From CAVLCC01 sp963624975 (GTDB lineage: Bacteria > Actinomycetota > Coriobacteriia > Coriobacteriales > CADBOM01), in contig CAVFRF010000063.1 in the NCBI GenBank assembly GCA_963624975.1, positions 1-64,000 of the forward strand: a DNA stretch of 64,000 nucleotides. The letters are read 5' to 3'. A program made the position numbers and the translations under genes. The notes under the pieces are model-generated. The model searched no databases. It saw only the letters and a program-made list of their open reading frames with translations, and was not told the DNA's origin. This document shows, piece by piece, positions 1 through 7,467 of this stretch (the stretch's first letter is position 1; each line of letters begins with the position of its first letter).

Positions 1-36
1 AGGAAAAGAGGTAACCAAAGACAATAGGAGTGGTAG

Positions 37-234
37 CTAAGTTGTCAAATATTCAGTGTAGTCCCAGCTTCCGTCGCTTGCCACATGAATTTCCATATAG
101 CCGTCGCGGGTTTGGAAGGCTGCCTCTTTCACAGTTGCCGCGTCACCATAGACGTGTTCGAAAACCTCGTCGAGGACGGTCGAGCTGTTGTCGTCGAATC
201 CGTCAGCGACTTCAAATTCGTCCATGTCGTTCAC
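37..234 (-). CDS. Small acidic hypothetical protein downstream of the HNH nuclease
   Basis: Unrecognised 65-residue protein, rich in Asp and Glu, with no membrane segment or signal peptide. It starts at a GTG codon 21 nt after the stop of the HNH nuclease gene, with an AGAGGATGG stretch upstream that could serve as ribosome binding site, so the two are probably co-transcribed. Small acidic partners encoded beside nucleases are sometimes inhibitors or immunity proteins, but nothing in this sequence proves that role. The reading frame could be chance; the close spacing and same strand are the main support. Confidence 0.5.
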   Translation of the reverse strand: MNDMDEFEVADGFDDNSSTVLDEVFEHVYGDAATVKEAAFQTRDGYMEIHVASDGSWDYTEYLTT

Positions 235-255
235 AGTCTCGCGCCATCCTCTAGA

Positions 256-1329
256 TCACACGCAGCAGAAGCGCTCGTACTTGGCTTCCAGATACTGTTC
301 GTTCGGACGCAGGGCTGCATCCTTCGGAAGATGAATTTGAACTCCATCCAAGTCGGTGTAGACCGAATCTGGCACGTCGGACCGCACTTCGATGCGATGC
401 GAAGACGGGTTGATCCCTAGCAGATAGCTGTCGTAGAGCAAGTGGATGTCCGAACGAAGAAGCAATCCATTCGGGACGATGTTGGACTGGGTGCCTCGAT
501 AATCGAGAATATGCGCTGCTTGCAGCACCTTGTTGGTCGACATGCCGGTAACTGCGCACTTGCCGTCGTAGGCATCGATTAGATCTTGCCTGAAACGTTC
601 TTGGCCTTCGCGCGTCTTCTGCTTGGCAACGATGGAGGTCCTGCGATCTTCCTGCATCTCTTGGATGCTGGGGTCGAATGTCGCATAGCTTATCGACTCT
701 TTGGAAGCTACGGAAGACTTGAAGAGATTCTCTGTAGATGGAGTAACCGGGCCATGCAACGTGAACAGATCGGTGTCGGGATCGTACTCCTCGACGAAGA
801 CGAGCGCCCTGAAGTACGAATCCGATGATGAACTTTCTTGCAAGAACAGGCCTACGGGTATGCCATCTACCATGCAGTTGAACAGCCTCTGGTTCCAGAT
901 CGTTTCTGTTGATCCACCGGTATTGTTTCGATGTGCAGAATAGAAGATGAGCCAGGTGCTGTCTCCAAGATTCAGACGCTGTCCGTCGCTGCCAGACTTG
1001 TATAGGCTGTTCTTCTTGATAGTGACTGTGGCTGCGTACTTACGTTTTGCGGGGGCATGAATACCACGCTGTGCTGCATGTTTGAATCCAACGCCGGGGA
1101 GCTGTTCGCCAAGATGTCTAGGCCCTACGGTGCCGGTGTTTACCTGAAACCACTCGTAGAGCGCAGCATAGCTTGCGGTATCAGATTCCGAAACCTGCTC
1201 TTGCTTCGACATTTGCGTCAACGCCCTTGCTACGGACAGATCCTGTCCGGCAATGAAGTCGTCGACGCGAAGCGGTTGCTTGGCAGCCTCGAAAATTTCT
1301 AGGTCTATGTCTTGGGAGTGCTCATTCAT
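256..1329 (-). CDS. HNH endonuclease family protein
   Basis: A 357-residue protein with a C-terminal HNH nuclease domain at about residues 245-308. The visible core is KCAVTG, then H273 in the AAHI motif, N287 in VPNG and H296 in SDIH, matching the HNH_2 type (metal-dependent DNA cleavage). The N-terminal 240 residues have no domain I can name; the segment RGIHAPAKRKYA near residue 88 resembles the specificity half of restriction-like HNH proteins, which is a weak impression. Base composition is poorer in GC than the housekeeping genes of the window, consistent with an acquired accessory gene. Start is ATG; no clear ribosome binding site is seen. The 179 bp between this gene and the Fic gene holds no recognised feature. 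A role in defence against foreign or modified DNA is inference. Confidence 0.8.
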   Translation of the reverse strand: MNEHSQDIDLEIFEAAKQPLRVDDFIAGQDLSVARALTQMSKQEQVSESDTASYAALYEWFQVNTGTVGPRHLGEQLPGVGFKHAAQRGIHAPAKRKYAATVTIKKNSLYKSGSDGQRLNLGDSTWLIFYSAHRNNTGGSTETIWNQRLFNCMVDGIPVGLFLQESSSSDSYFRALVFVEEYDPDTDLFTLHGPVTPSTENLFKSSVASKESISYATFDPSIQEMQEDRRTSIVAKQKTREGQERFRQDLIDAYDGKCAVTGMSTNKVLQAAHILDYRGTQSNIVPNGLLLRSDIHLLYDSYLLGINPSSHRIEVRSDVPDSVYTDLDGVQIHLPKDAALRPNEQYLEAKYERFCCV

Positions 1330-1508
1330 AAACGCATAATCTCACAGAACCAGGGGTTTGGGTAGATGATCCGGTGAAGGTGAAGCCGACAATCGCATGT
1401 CCGATGGGCATCGGGCGTTCTGTATGGGCAACGCGCTTGTGGTGGGCATCCCGCATCGCATCGGGCTAGAGATAGCACAGCGCTACGACAGCTAGCATGG
1501 GGCTGAAT

Positions 1509-2741
1509 CTAGGACTCAAGACTCGGCATTCCGGACTCAACTGCCGTTTTGAGTGCATCCAGATCGAGGGTGTAGTAGGTCTGCCTGCCCACCTTGGTTT
1601 GAACGAGTACGCCAAGACTCTTGAGTGGAGCCACCCGTTTGTACACTGTCTGTCTGGAGATGTTGTAAATCTGTCCAAGTTGAGCCGGTGTGAGGCCGTA
1701 AGCGGAGAAGAGCGTGGCAGTCACAAGCGCACTCGCCATTCCAAAGGAAGCTGGGTCGTCAAGCCCGGGAAGCTTGTCTAGCAACATCCCGTACAAATCC
1801 AGACCGGCCCGCCTCTCTGCCAAGGAGTCCCTCATGCTTTCCATCGCCTTCACTGCGATTTCGCAGAAAACTATTACGAATGGGGTCAGATCTCCACGGT
1901 TCAGGACGTGCTCGCAGGTGGTGTAAGCACTGTAGTACTTGCCGATGTTTTCCTTTATGGCGAAGGACAGGCGAAGGCTCACGATGCGTTCATAGTTCTG
2001 CGCTATCACGTAGCTGCTGATGAACCTGTTGGTCCTACCATTTCCATCGTAGAAGGGATGGATGTATCCGAACAGGTAGTGGAACACTGCCACACGTACA
2101 AGCGGCTCGATGGAGCTGTCGTTCAGCATTTTCAGAGATTTGCCCAGAAGCTCGACGATTCTCTCTTCGGGGTGAACCCCCGCATGAATAGGTCGGCCCG
2201 CGCCATCGCAAACATCGACCGTCCCGGCTCGGAACAACCTTCCGTCTGGGGCGTTGCTGCCCTTGGCAGATACCACCTCGTCCAGCACTAGGTCGTTGTA
2301 GAGTGCACGGATGTCCTCGCAAGTTGCCAGAGGGACTTCCTGTCCGCCGGAGAGCATGACGTACTTCTGCACCAGTCCGCGGAATCTCCCGCTGCGATCG
2401 CGCTTGCCAAGGGATTCGAGCACTTCGCTTATCTCCCTGCGTGAGGAATGGACTCCTTCGATGTTGTTGGAGAGCACTATTTCGTCGATAAGTGTAGACT
2501 CCGTGTAGCTGGATACTGCTCTTCCAGGTAGGGCTGCCACGAGCTGGGATATCTCCTTGTCAAGCCTTGCTGCGCGCAATAACAGCTCATACACGTCGGG
2601 GACCATGGTGAAGAAGAGTTCGTCGGCTTCGAAGGAGAATCCGAGAGTCTTCGTCTCGGGGAGGGAAAGGCGGGTTGCGAGGTACTCTTCTTGGGAGATC
2701 TTACCCTCGTGAAACACTCTGCGCATCGTTCTGTAGGCCAT
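1509..2741 (-). CDS. Fic family protein with self-inhibitory helix and C-terminal winged helix
   Basis: A 410-residue Fic protein. The Fic core motif HPFYDGNGRTNR lies at residues 228-239, with catalytic H228, so nucleotidyl transfer (usually AMPylation of a protein hydroxyl) is expected. Residues 91-96 read SNNIEG, fitting the (S/T)xxxE(G/N) inhibitory motif placed N-terminal to the Fic core, as in class II Fic proteins where the Glu blocks ATP. The last 60 residues look like a winged helix-turn-helix (SRQTVYKRV, then a beta wing), so it may also bind DNA and control itself. The ATG start has an AAAGGAGA ribosome binding site 7 nt upstream. The target protein is unknown. Lower GC than neighbours suggests accessory origin. 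Confidence 0.92.
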   Translation of the reverse strand: MAYRTMRRVFHEGKISQEEYLATRLSLPETKTLGFSFEADELFFTMVPDVYELLLRAARLDKEISQLVAALPGRAVSSYTESTLIDEIVLSNNIEGVHSSRREISEVLESLGKRDRSGRFRGLVQKYVMLSGGQEVPLATCEDIRALYNDLVLDEVVSAKGSNAPDGRLFRAGTVDVCDGAGRPIHAGVHPEERIVELLGKSLKMLNDSSIEPLVRVAVFHYLFGYIHPFYDGNGRTNRFISSYVIAQNYERIVSLRLSFAIKENIGKYYSAYTTCEHVLNRGDLTPFVIVFCEIAVKAMESMRDSLAERRAGLDLYGMLLDKLPGLDDPASFGMASALVTATLFSAYGLTPAQLGQIYNISRQTVYKRVAPLKSLGVLVQTKVGRQTYYTLDLDALKTAVESGMPSLES

Positions 2742-2771
2742 AAAGGAATCTCCTTTCTGTATACCTCCTTT

Positions 2772-2806
2772 ATTGAGTTAATTTTATCATGCACATTTAA
2801 CTCAAT
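2772..2806 (-). promoter_or_regulatory. Perfect inverted repeat in the Fic gene promoter, putative operator
   Basis: Two 10-bp arms, attgagttaa at 2772-2781 and ttaactcaat at 2797-2806, are exact reverse complements separated by 15 bp. They sit 31 bp upstream of the Fic start in a locally AT-rich stretch where the promoter must lie. Binding by the winged helix of the Fic protein itself would be a simple autoregulation model, but that is inference. Confidence 0.6.
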
Positions 2807-2929
2807 TAATCGTTTCTCGCACAAATGAGTCGAAGTTTTACTGAATTGCAGCATTGATGCTCGTCAACGACTCGTCCGACAATGATTTGAAACTTTGCTC
2901 AGCCTGCTACCGTGGAACTTACTAGGGAG

Positions 2930-3754
2930 CTACTCGCTCAGCTCTAGCAGCACCGGACAGTGGTCGGAGCCCATCACATCTGTGAGGATGTCGGCGCGCT
3001 CTACCTTGGGAGCAAGCTCCCGGCTCACCAGGAAGTAGTCGATACGCCATCCTGCGTTGTTCTTGCGGGCGTTGAAGCGGTAGCTCCACCACGAGTACAT
3101 GTCGACGGCATCGGGATGCAGGAGTCGGAACGTGTCTGCGAAGCCGGCTCCTAGCAGCTCGTCGAACTTGCCGCGTTCCTCGTCGGAGAAACCCGCGTTG
3201 CCGCGGTTGGGGCCGGGGTTCTTGAGGTCGATTTCCTGATGCGCCACGTTGAAGTCGCCGCACATGATCACCGGCTTGGGGGTCGCGGCACCGGGACCCG
3301 CCGCAGCGTCGGCCCCCGCATCGGAGCCGGCACCCGCCGGCAGCGTGCCCTCTTCGAGTCCCTTGCAAAAATCGCGGAAGGCATCGTCCCACGCCATGCG
3401 GTGGTCGATGCGGGCCAGCTCGTTCTGCGCGTTGGGCGTGTACACGCACACCAGCCAATAGTCGGGGAACTCCAGCGCGCAGATGCGTCCCTCGTCGTCT
3501 AGCTCCGGCACGCCCAGCCCATGCAGGACCTGCAGCGGATCCTCCTTGGAAAACACCGCCGTGCCCGAATAGCCCTTGCGCTCCGCATAGCTCCAGTAGT
3601 CGTGATATTGGGGCAGGTCCAGCTCGATCTGGCCTTCCTGCAGCTTGGTTTCCTGAAGGCAGAGCACGTCCGCGTCTATCTCGTGCACGATGTCTTCGAA
3701 GCCCTTCTTCTGCACGGCGCGCAGGCCGTTGACGTTCCACGAAACAAAGCGCAT
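2930..3754 (-). CDS. xthA: Exodeoxyribonuclease III (AP endonuclease)
   Basis: A 274-residue enzyme of the exonuclease III / EEP fold that cuts abasic sites in base excision repair. Visible motifs are WNVNGLR (6-12), QETK with metal ligand E35, GDFN with D167 and N169, D239 in RIDY, and the terminal GSDH with D264 and H265. The start was placed at MRFVSW because an AAGGGG site precedes it; an in-frame start seven codons earlier is possible. An alanine/glycine/aspartate-rich insert at about residues 137-160 breaks the domain just before the GDFN motif; it is probably a surface loop. The gene follows the EF-hand-like gene by 30 nt on the same strand, suggesting co-transcription. Confidence 0.95.
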   Translation of the reverse strand: MRFVSWNVNGLRAVQKKGFEDIVHEIDADVLCLQETKLQEGQIELDLPQYHDYWSYAERKGYSGTAVFSKEDPLQVLHGLGVPELDDEGRICALEFPDYWLVCVYTPNAQNELARIDHRMAWDDAFRDFCKGLEEGTLPAGAGSDAGADAAAGPGAATPKPVIMCGDFNVAHQEIDLKNPGPNRGNAGFSDEERGKFDELLGAGFADTFRLLHPDAVDMYSWWSYRFNARKNNAGWRIDYFLVSRELAPKVERADILTDVMGSDHCPVLLELSE

Positions 3755-3784
3755 CAAAGCACCCCTTCTCACCAAAACGCTCGA

Positions 3785-4324
3785 CTAGAAGAAATCCTCG
3801 TCGGACCCATTCTCGATGCGTTCCAATTCTGCCCAGTAGTCGTATCCGTCTTCTTCGTAGTCCACGCCATCGGTCCACGGCGTTGGATCGTACTCGCAGT
3901 CGACGTCGATACTATCTTCGTACTGTCTGCGGGTTTCGAGCGGGTCGGTTTCGTCGTCGGGTATGTAGGTGAAGAGGTCGCCCACGCCGTCTTCTTCCGG
4001 TGAGCCGCTGATGGCGATGTCGTCGCGGTGGACGTTGCTGGTGGAAGGACCGCCATAAATCCTGTCGTACACGGAGGGGTCGATGCCGAGGCCCAGTCCG
4101 GGGTCTCGGCCCTCGACGGTCTCGCCGAGCAGATCCGCGCAAGCTTGGAACTCGGTTTCGTCGATCGGAAGGCCGCGCTCTCGCATGCCCTTCATGTCCT
4201 CGAAGCGTGCGCGGGCCTCCTCCTTGGGGATGTCTTCCATCACGTGGTAGGTCAGAAGCTCATCGAAAGCGCCTACGCGCCCGTCTTGGTTCCAGTCGAA
4301 CCCGAATCCGTCGAAATCGCTCAT
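3785..4324 (-). CDS. Acidic protein with N-terminal EF-hand-like calcium loop
   Basis: A 179-residue, strongly acidic protein of unknown function. Residues 10-21 read DWNQDGRVGAFD, which fits the 12-residue EF-hand or dockerin-type calcium loop with ligands D10, N12, D14 and D21. No signal peptide or membrane segment is visible, so the loop would act in the cytoplasm. The remainder is low in recognisable motifs and ends in many Asp and Glu residues. ATG start with GGGAG 7 nt upstream. It lies 30 nt ahead of exonuclease III. I recall similar short N-terminal DxDG-containing proteins in related genomes but cannot assign a role. Confidence 0.7.
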   Translation of the reverse strand: MSDFDGFGFDWNQDGRVGAFDELLTYHVMEDIPKEEARARFEDMKGMRERGLPIDETEFQACADLLGETVEGRDPGLGLGIDPSVYDRIYGGPSTSNVHRDDIAISGSPEEDGVGDLFTYIPDDETDPLETRRQYEDSIDVDCEYDPTPWTDGVDYEEDGYDYWAELERIENGSDEDFF

Positions 4325-4407
4325 CTTGTGCTCCCATCACAATCGTGTTCCAACGAACCCTGCCTATGCAAAAGATAGTGCCATCGGGGGCGGACATTAA
4401 TAGAACG

Positions 4408-4746
4408 CTAATTCAGTGATTCAAGAATGTCCTGCAGTCCGATTTTGTCGCTCCGGCTGAGTTCTCCGATCTTCCCTGCAGTTCCAACGTTGGCTAAAGG
4501 TATCAAGGCAATCTTGTCTAGCCTTACAAGAGAAGGCTTCGTAAGGCCTTCTTTCTGCCAGTCCGCCAAGACATAATCGTGGGGAAAAGAAAGGCGCGTT
4601 TCGACTCCAGTAACCATGGGTGCGGTAAGAGCGATATCTCCAGCAACGTCCAAAACGATTACAGGCCTGTACTTGTATCCTTTGCGTTCGACAAAGTCAA
4701 AACGCATATGCCATATCTCCCAAGGATTTGGTCTAACTTCAGTCAA
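4408..4746 (-). CDS. PemK/MazF-like toxin
   Basis: A 112-residue protein of the PemK/MazF-like growth inhibitor type, expected to be an endoribonuclease. The hallmark segment KYRPVIVLD (about residues 24-32) and the later SLVRLDKIALIP match conserved beta strands of that fold. It starts at TTG, overlapping the antitoxin's 3' end by 8 bp, with GGGAGGAA just upstream inside the antitoxin gene. The overlap implies translational coupling, as is usual for type II toxin-antitoxin pairs. Target specificity cannot be read from the sequence. Confidence 0.82.
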   Translation of the reverse strand: MTEVRPNPWEIWHMRFDFVERKGYKYRPVIVLDVAGDIALTAPMVTGVETRLSFPHDYVLADWQKEGLTKPSLVRLDKIALIPLANVGTAGKIGELSRSDKIGLQDILESLN

Positions 4747-4993
4747 GGTATTCCTCCCAGTCGTTGGGCAAAATCACCGTTCCATGCTCGTCGACTTCTG
4801 CTTTATAGGCCGTTTCCCAAAGTTTCTTGTAATGAACTCCGTAATCAAAATCAAGCGGAATGGTGTGAGTCTGTGCCATCTGCTTCCAGAAAGCCCGGGT
4901 AACCGAAGACAAATCCAGCCCGTAATATTCAGCGACTTTTGCAGCGGAGTCTCGTAAGTCTTTGTCGCATCTAATGCTTGCAGAAACAGTCAT
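4739..4993 (-). CDS. RelB/DinJ-family antitoxin
   Basis: An 84-residue protein whose N-terminus (VSASIRCDKDLRDSAAKVAEYYGL) resembles the ribbon-helix-helix DNA-binding domain of RelB/DinJ antitoxins, followed by a shorter acidic C-terminal tail that would bind the toxin. It precedes the MazF-like toxin with an 8-bp overlap. A RelB-like antitoxin with a MazF-like toxin is a known mixed pairing. Only a weak ribosome binding site (TTGGA) is seen. The inverted repeat just upstream is the likely autoregulatory operator. Confidence 0.82.
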   Translation of the reverse strand: MTVSASIRCDKDLRDSAAKVAEYYGLDLSSVTRAFWKQMAQTHTIPLDFDYGVHYKKLWETAYKAEVDEHGTVILPNDWEEYLD

Positions 4994-5012
4994 GATTATT
5001 TATCCAATCTAT

Positions 5013-5054
5013 GTCGTATGTGCTACATAACAGCTTAAATGTAGCACACACGAC
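5013..5054 (-). promoter_or_regulatory. Toxin-antitoxin operator, 16-bp inverted repeat
   Basis: Arms at 5013-5028 (gtcgtatgtgctacat) and 5039-5054 are reverse complements with a single mismatch at 5049, separated by 10 bp and lying 20 bp upstream of the antitoxin start. This is the expected place for a ribbon-helix-helix operator that the antitoxin or the complex uses to repress its own promoter. Confidence 0.7.
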
Positions 5055-5098
5055 GTTTAACTAGTGCAATATTTCGGAAATATCTGCAGTGCTGGAGG

Positions 5099-5887
5099 TT
5101 ATCTCAGCAGCTCCTTCAAGCGTGCTGCGAACTCGCGCTCGGATGCTCGGCAGGCTTCTATCTTCTTCTGGTAGTTGCGTGCCTCGCGGTCAATGGCCAC
5201 TGGGTCGTCCAGCATGCTCTTGTAGCAGTATGGGCGCGAGCGCTTGATCTCGGCGATCTGGTCCATGAGCACCGCCACATGGGCCTCGCAGATCTCCAGC
5301 TCGACCTGCATCTCCTCGATGCTCATGGCGCCCGTGTCGTCTTCGCCGTAGCTCTCGAAGTTGCGCGTGGCCACCTCGAGCGATTCGAGCACCGCGAAGT
5401 CGCCGCCCTCGTAGGCCTGGTTGGCTATGAGGAACAGCTCGGCGGCCTCCCGATTGCCGGGATGCAGGTCGGGGTGGAGGCGCTTGGCCAGCTTGCGGTA
5501 GAGCGACTTGACCGACTCGAACTTCTTGTTGGAAAGCGGCTTGAGGTTGCTCTTGAAGCCGATGGCCTCCTTGTAGCGCGCCATGGTGGCCACGAGCTTG
5601 TCGTGCCACTCGCGCAGCTCTTCGTCGAGCTGCTTCTCGCATGCCACGGTATCGACCTCTTCGCCGCGGTTGACGTACACGCGCGCCAGCTCGAGCTTGC
5701 GCTTGGCCCTGCGCACCGCGATCTGCGCGCGCAGCAGCTCGGCTTGCCAGCATCCGATTTTGACCTCGTATTCGGCCGCGATGATCGGAATCTGCCTGAG
5801 CCTGATGTCGTCGATTTCGACCAGAAGGTCCACCGCGATGCTACGCGACAGCGCGATGTCGGCGCGAAGCGACTCCGCCTCGCTCAT
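5099..5887 (-). CDS. J-domain-like protein with flanking coiled coils
   Basis: A 262-residue protein. A compact segment at about residues 123-165 contains YRKLAKRLHPDLH with HPD at 138-140, the signature by which J-domains stimulate Hsp70 (DnaK). It is flanked by long helical, charged regions likely to form coiled coils (about 5-105 and 185-262); there are no zinc-finger or substrate-binding domains, so it is not DnaJ itself. The start was set at MSEAES, preceded by AGAGGGG; the frame stays open for another 82 codons upstream (to 6136), but that extension is Arg/Gly-rich low complexity and is probably not translated. The client is unknown. Confidence 0.7.
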   Translation of the reverse strand: MSEAESLRADIALSRSIAVDLLVEIDDIRLRQIPIIAAEYEVKIGCWQAELLRAQIAVRRAKRKLELARVYVNRGEEVDTVACEKQLDEELREWHDKLVATMARYKEAIGFKSNLKPLSNKKFESVKSLYRKLAKRLHPDLHPGNREAAELFLIANQAYEGGDFAVLESLEVATRNFESYGEDDTGAMSIEEMQVELEICEAHVAVLMDQIAEIKRSRPYCYKSMLDDPVAIDREARNYQKKIEACRASEREFAARLKELLR

Positions 5888-6260
5888 GTTGAACAGCCCC
5901 TCTTCTTCGAGGGAGCGGTGCGTCGAGCCGCCTGCATGTTCGCGGGTTGCCGCCTCGATGCGTCCGCGACCCACGCCGCCCGCGCGTCCAACGTCGCCGC
6001 ACCTCGCGCTGCCTTCCAGTCTGCGGCCCTCCGCGTATCCCGCACGCTCGCGCGCGTGCTCGCCGCCGCGTCCATCGTTCCTGCTGGTCTCGTTTGCTCT
6101 TCCTGCTTCCATCATGATAGTGCTCCGCTCTTGCAAACCGGCGCTTTGGCGGGCCGGGCTACTGCTTGTTGCTTGGGAGCATTGTGGAGGAGGGGGCGGA
6201 CATTAATTCGATGGGCATCAGCCACGCCGCGCCGCGCCGTGGCGCAATCGCTGCAGGTGC

Positions 6261-6614
6261 TTATCGACCGCCCTCGCGCTCATCCCCTTCCGCGTCTTTG
6301 AGCGCCACGGTCTGCGTGAGCCTCATGAGCTTCTTCTTGAGCTGGGCGACCTTGAGCTCGAGCGTGAACATGCGCGCGATGACCACCAGCACGCCGCAGA
6401 AGAACACGAAGCTCGTGGCCGATGCGAAGCCGATGGTGGAGCTGGCCCAGAACACCAGCTCGGGGAAGGCCGCGATTACGATCAGCAGCACCGAGAGCAG
6501 GGTCCAGAAGATGGAGTCCACGATCTCGAGCGCAGATTTGCGCAGCTTGCGAAACACGAATGCAAGCAGCAGGACGGCGCAGGCGACGAGCACGAGTCGG
6601 AGTTGCAAGGTCAT
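6261..6614 (-). CDS. DUF2304 family membrane protein
   Basis: A 117-residue protein with three hydrophobic helices (about 5-22, 33-52 and 65-85) and a charged cytoplasmic tail. The pattern matches the DUF2304 family, which is regularly encoded beside GT2 glycosyltransferases of the dolichol-phosphate-mannose-synthase type and is thought to assist them at the membrane. It begins 6 nt after the stop of such a glycosyltransferase gene, so the two form a transcription unit. Molecular function is unproven. Confidence 0.8.
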   Translation of the reverse strand: MTLQLRLVLVACAVLLLAFVFRKLRKSALEIVDSIFWTLLSVLLIVIAAFPELVFWASSTIGFASATSFVFFCGVLVVIARMFTLELKVAQLKKKLMRLTQTVALKDAEGDEREGGR

Positions 6615-6620
6615 TTCGGA

Positions 6621-7301
6621 TCACCTGAACCATTGGACGAAAAGGATGGACATGCACGCGCGCGCCATATAGGTGATGGAACTCCACACGTTGAGGTACG
6701 ACTCTCCTGCCTGGCGCTCGCGCATGGTTACCTGCACCTCGGAGACCTTGGCGCCCTTGCGAATGAGCAGCGCCACCGAGTCGGGCTCGGGGCCGAAGTC
6801 GAAGCGATGGGCGAACTCGGCAACCATCTTGCGGTTGAACAGGCGCATGCCGCTCGTGGGGTCCTTGACCGTTTGCCCGCAGGTGAGGCGGATGAGCGCG
6901 GTGAGCAGGCGTGAACCGATATAGCGTGCCGAAAGGGGCTTGTCTGCGTTGGCGAAGCGCGACCCGATCACGATGTCGGCCCCTTCGGATTGCATGCGCT
7001 CTACCATGGGCGCAATGTGGTCGGGCATGTGCTGGCCGTCGGCATCGAACTGGATCACAGCGTCGTAGCCATGCTCGAGCGCGTAGCGGCATCCTGTCTG
7101 AAAGCCGCCGGTAAGCCCGAGATTCACGGGGTGTGTCACGTGGTTGAAGCCGCGGCGCCGCAGGATCTTCTCGGTGCCGTCGCTCGAGCCGTCGTTGACC
7201 ACGAGGTAGTCGCATTCGGGCACCGTTCGCACGAACTCGTCGAGCGTGGCCTCGATGCAGCCCTCTTCGTTGTAGGCGGGAATTATCGCAAGTACGCGCA
7301 T
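6621..7301 (-). CDS. GT2 glycosyltransferase, polyprenol-phosphate sugar synthase type
   Basis: A 226-residue GT-A glycosyltransferase. It has the N-terminal IIPAYNEE, the nucleotide-binding VVNDGSSDGT and the metal-binding DADGQ at 86-90. It resembles enzymes that move a sugar from a nucleotide donor to polyprenyl phosphate for later use in cell-surface polymers. There is no C-terminal membrane domain; the neighbouring DUF2304 protein may supply the anchor. The start was placed at MRVLAII; the frame is open 16 codons further upstream, but those residues do not fit the family. It is transcribed divergently from the flippase gene. Confidence 0.88.
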   Translation of the reverse strand: MRVLAIIPAYNEEGCIEATLDEFVRTVPECDYLVVNDGSSDGTEKILRRRGFNHVTHPVNLGLTGGFQTGCRYALEHGYDAVIQFDADGQHMPDHIAPMVERMQSEGADIVIGSRFANADKPLSARYIGSRLLTALIRLTCGQTVKDPTSGMRLFNRKMVAEFAHRFDFGPEPDSVALLIRKGAKVSEVQVTMRERQAGESYLNVWSSITYMARACMSILFVQWFR

Positions 7302-7467
7302 ATGCCAGCTTTCGTTTTTTGCGTGTTGTCCTGCTAAATCGTAGCCCAAAAAGCAGTGACGCGTCTATACGCACTTGCCGTTGTGCCTTGGAATATGGGT
7401 GGCCGAAAGGTTAGACTAGATGCAATGCGGGCGCTGTGTCATACCGAGAAGGGAGTGCTTTGCGACG

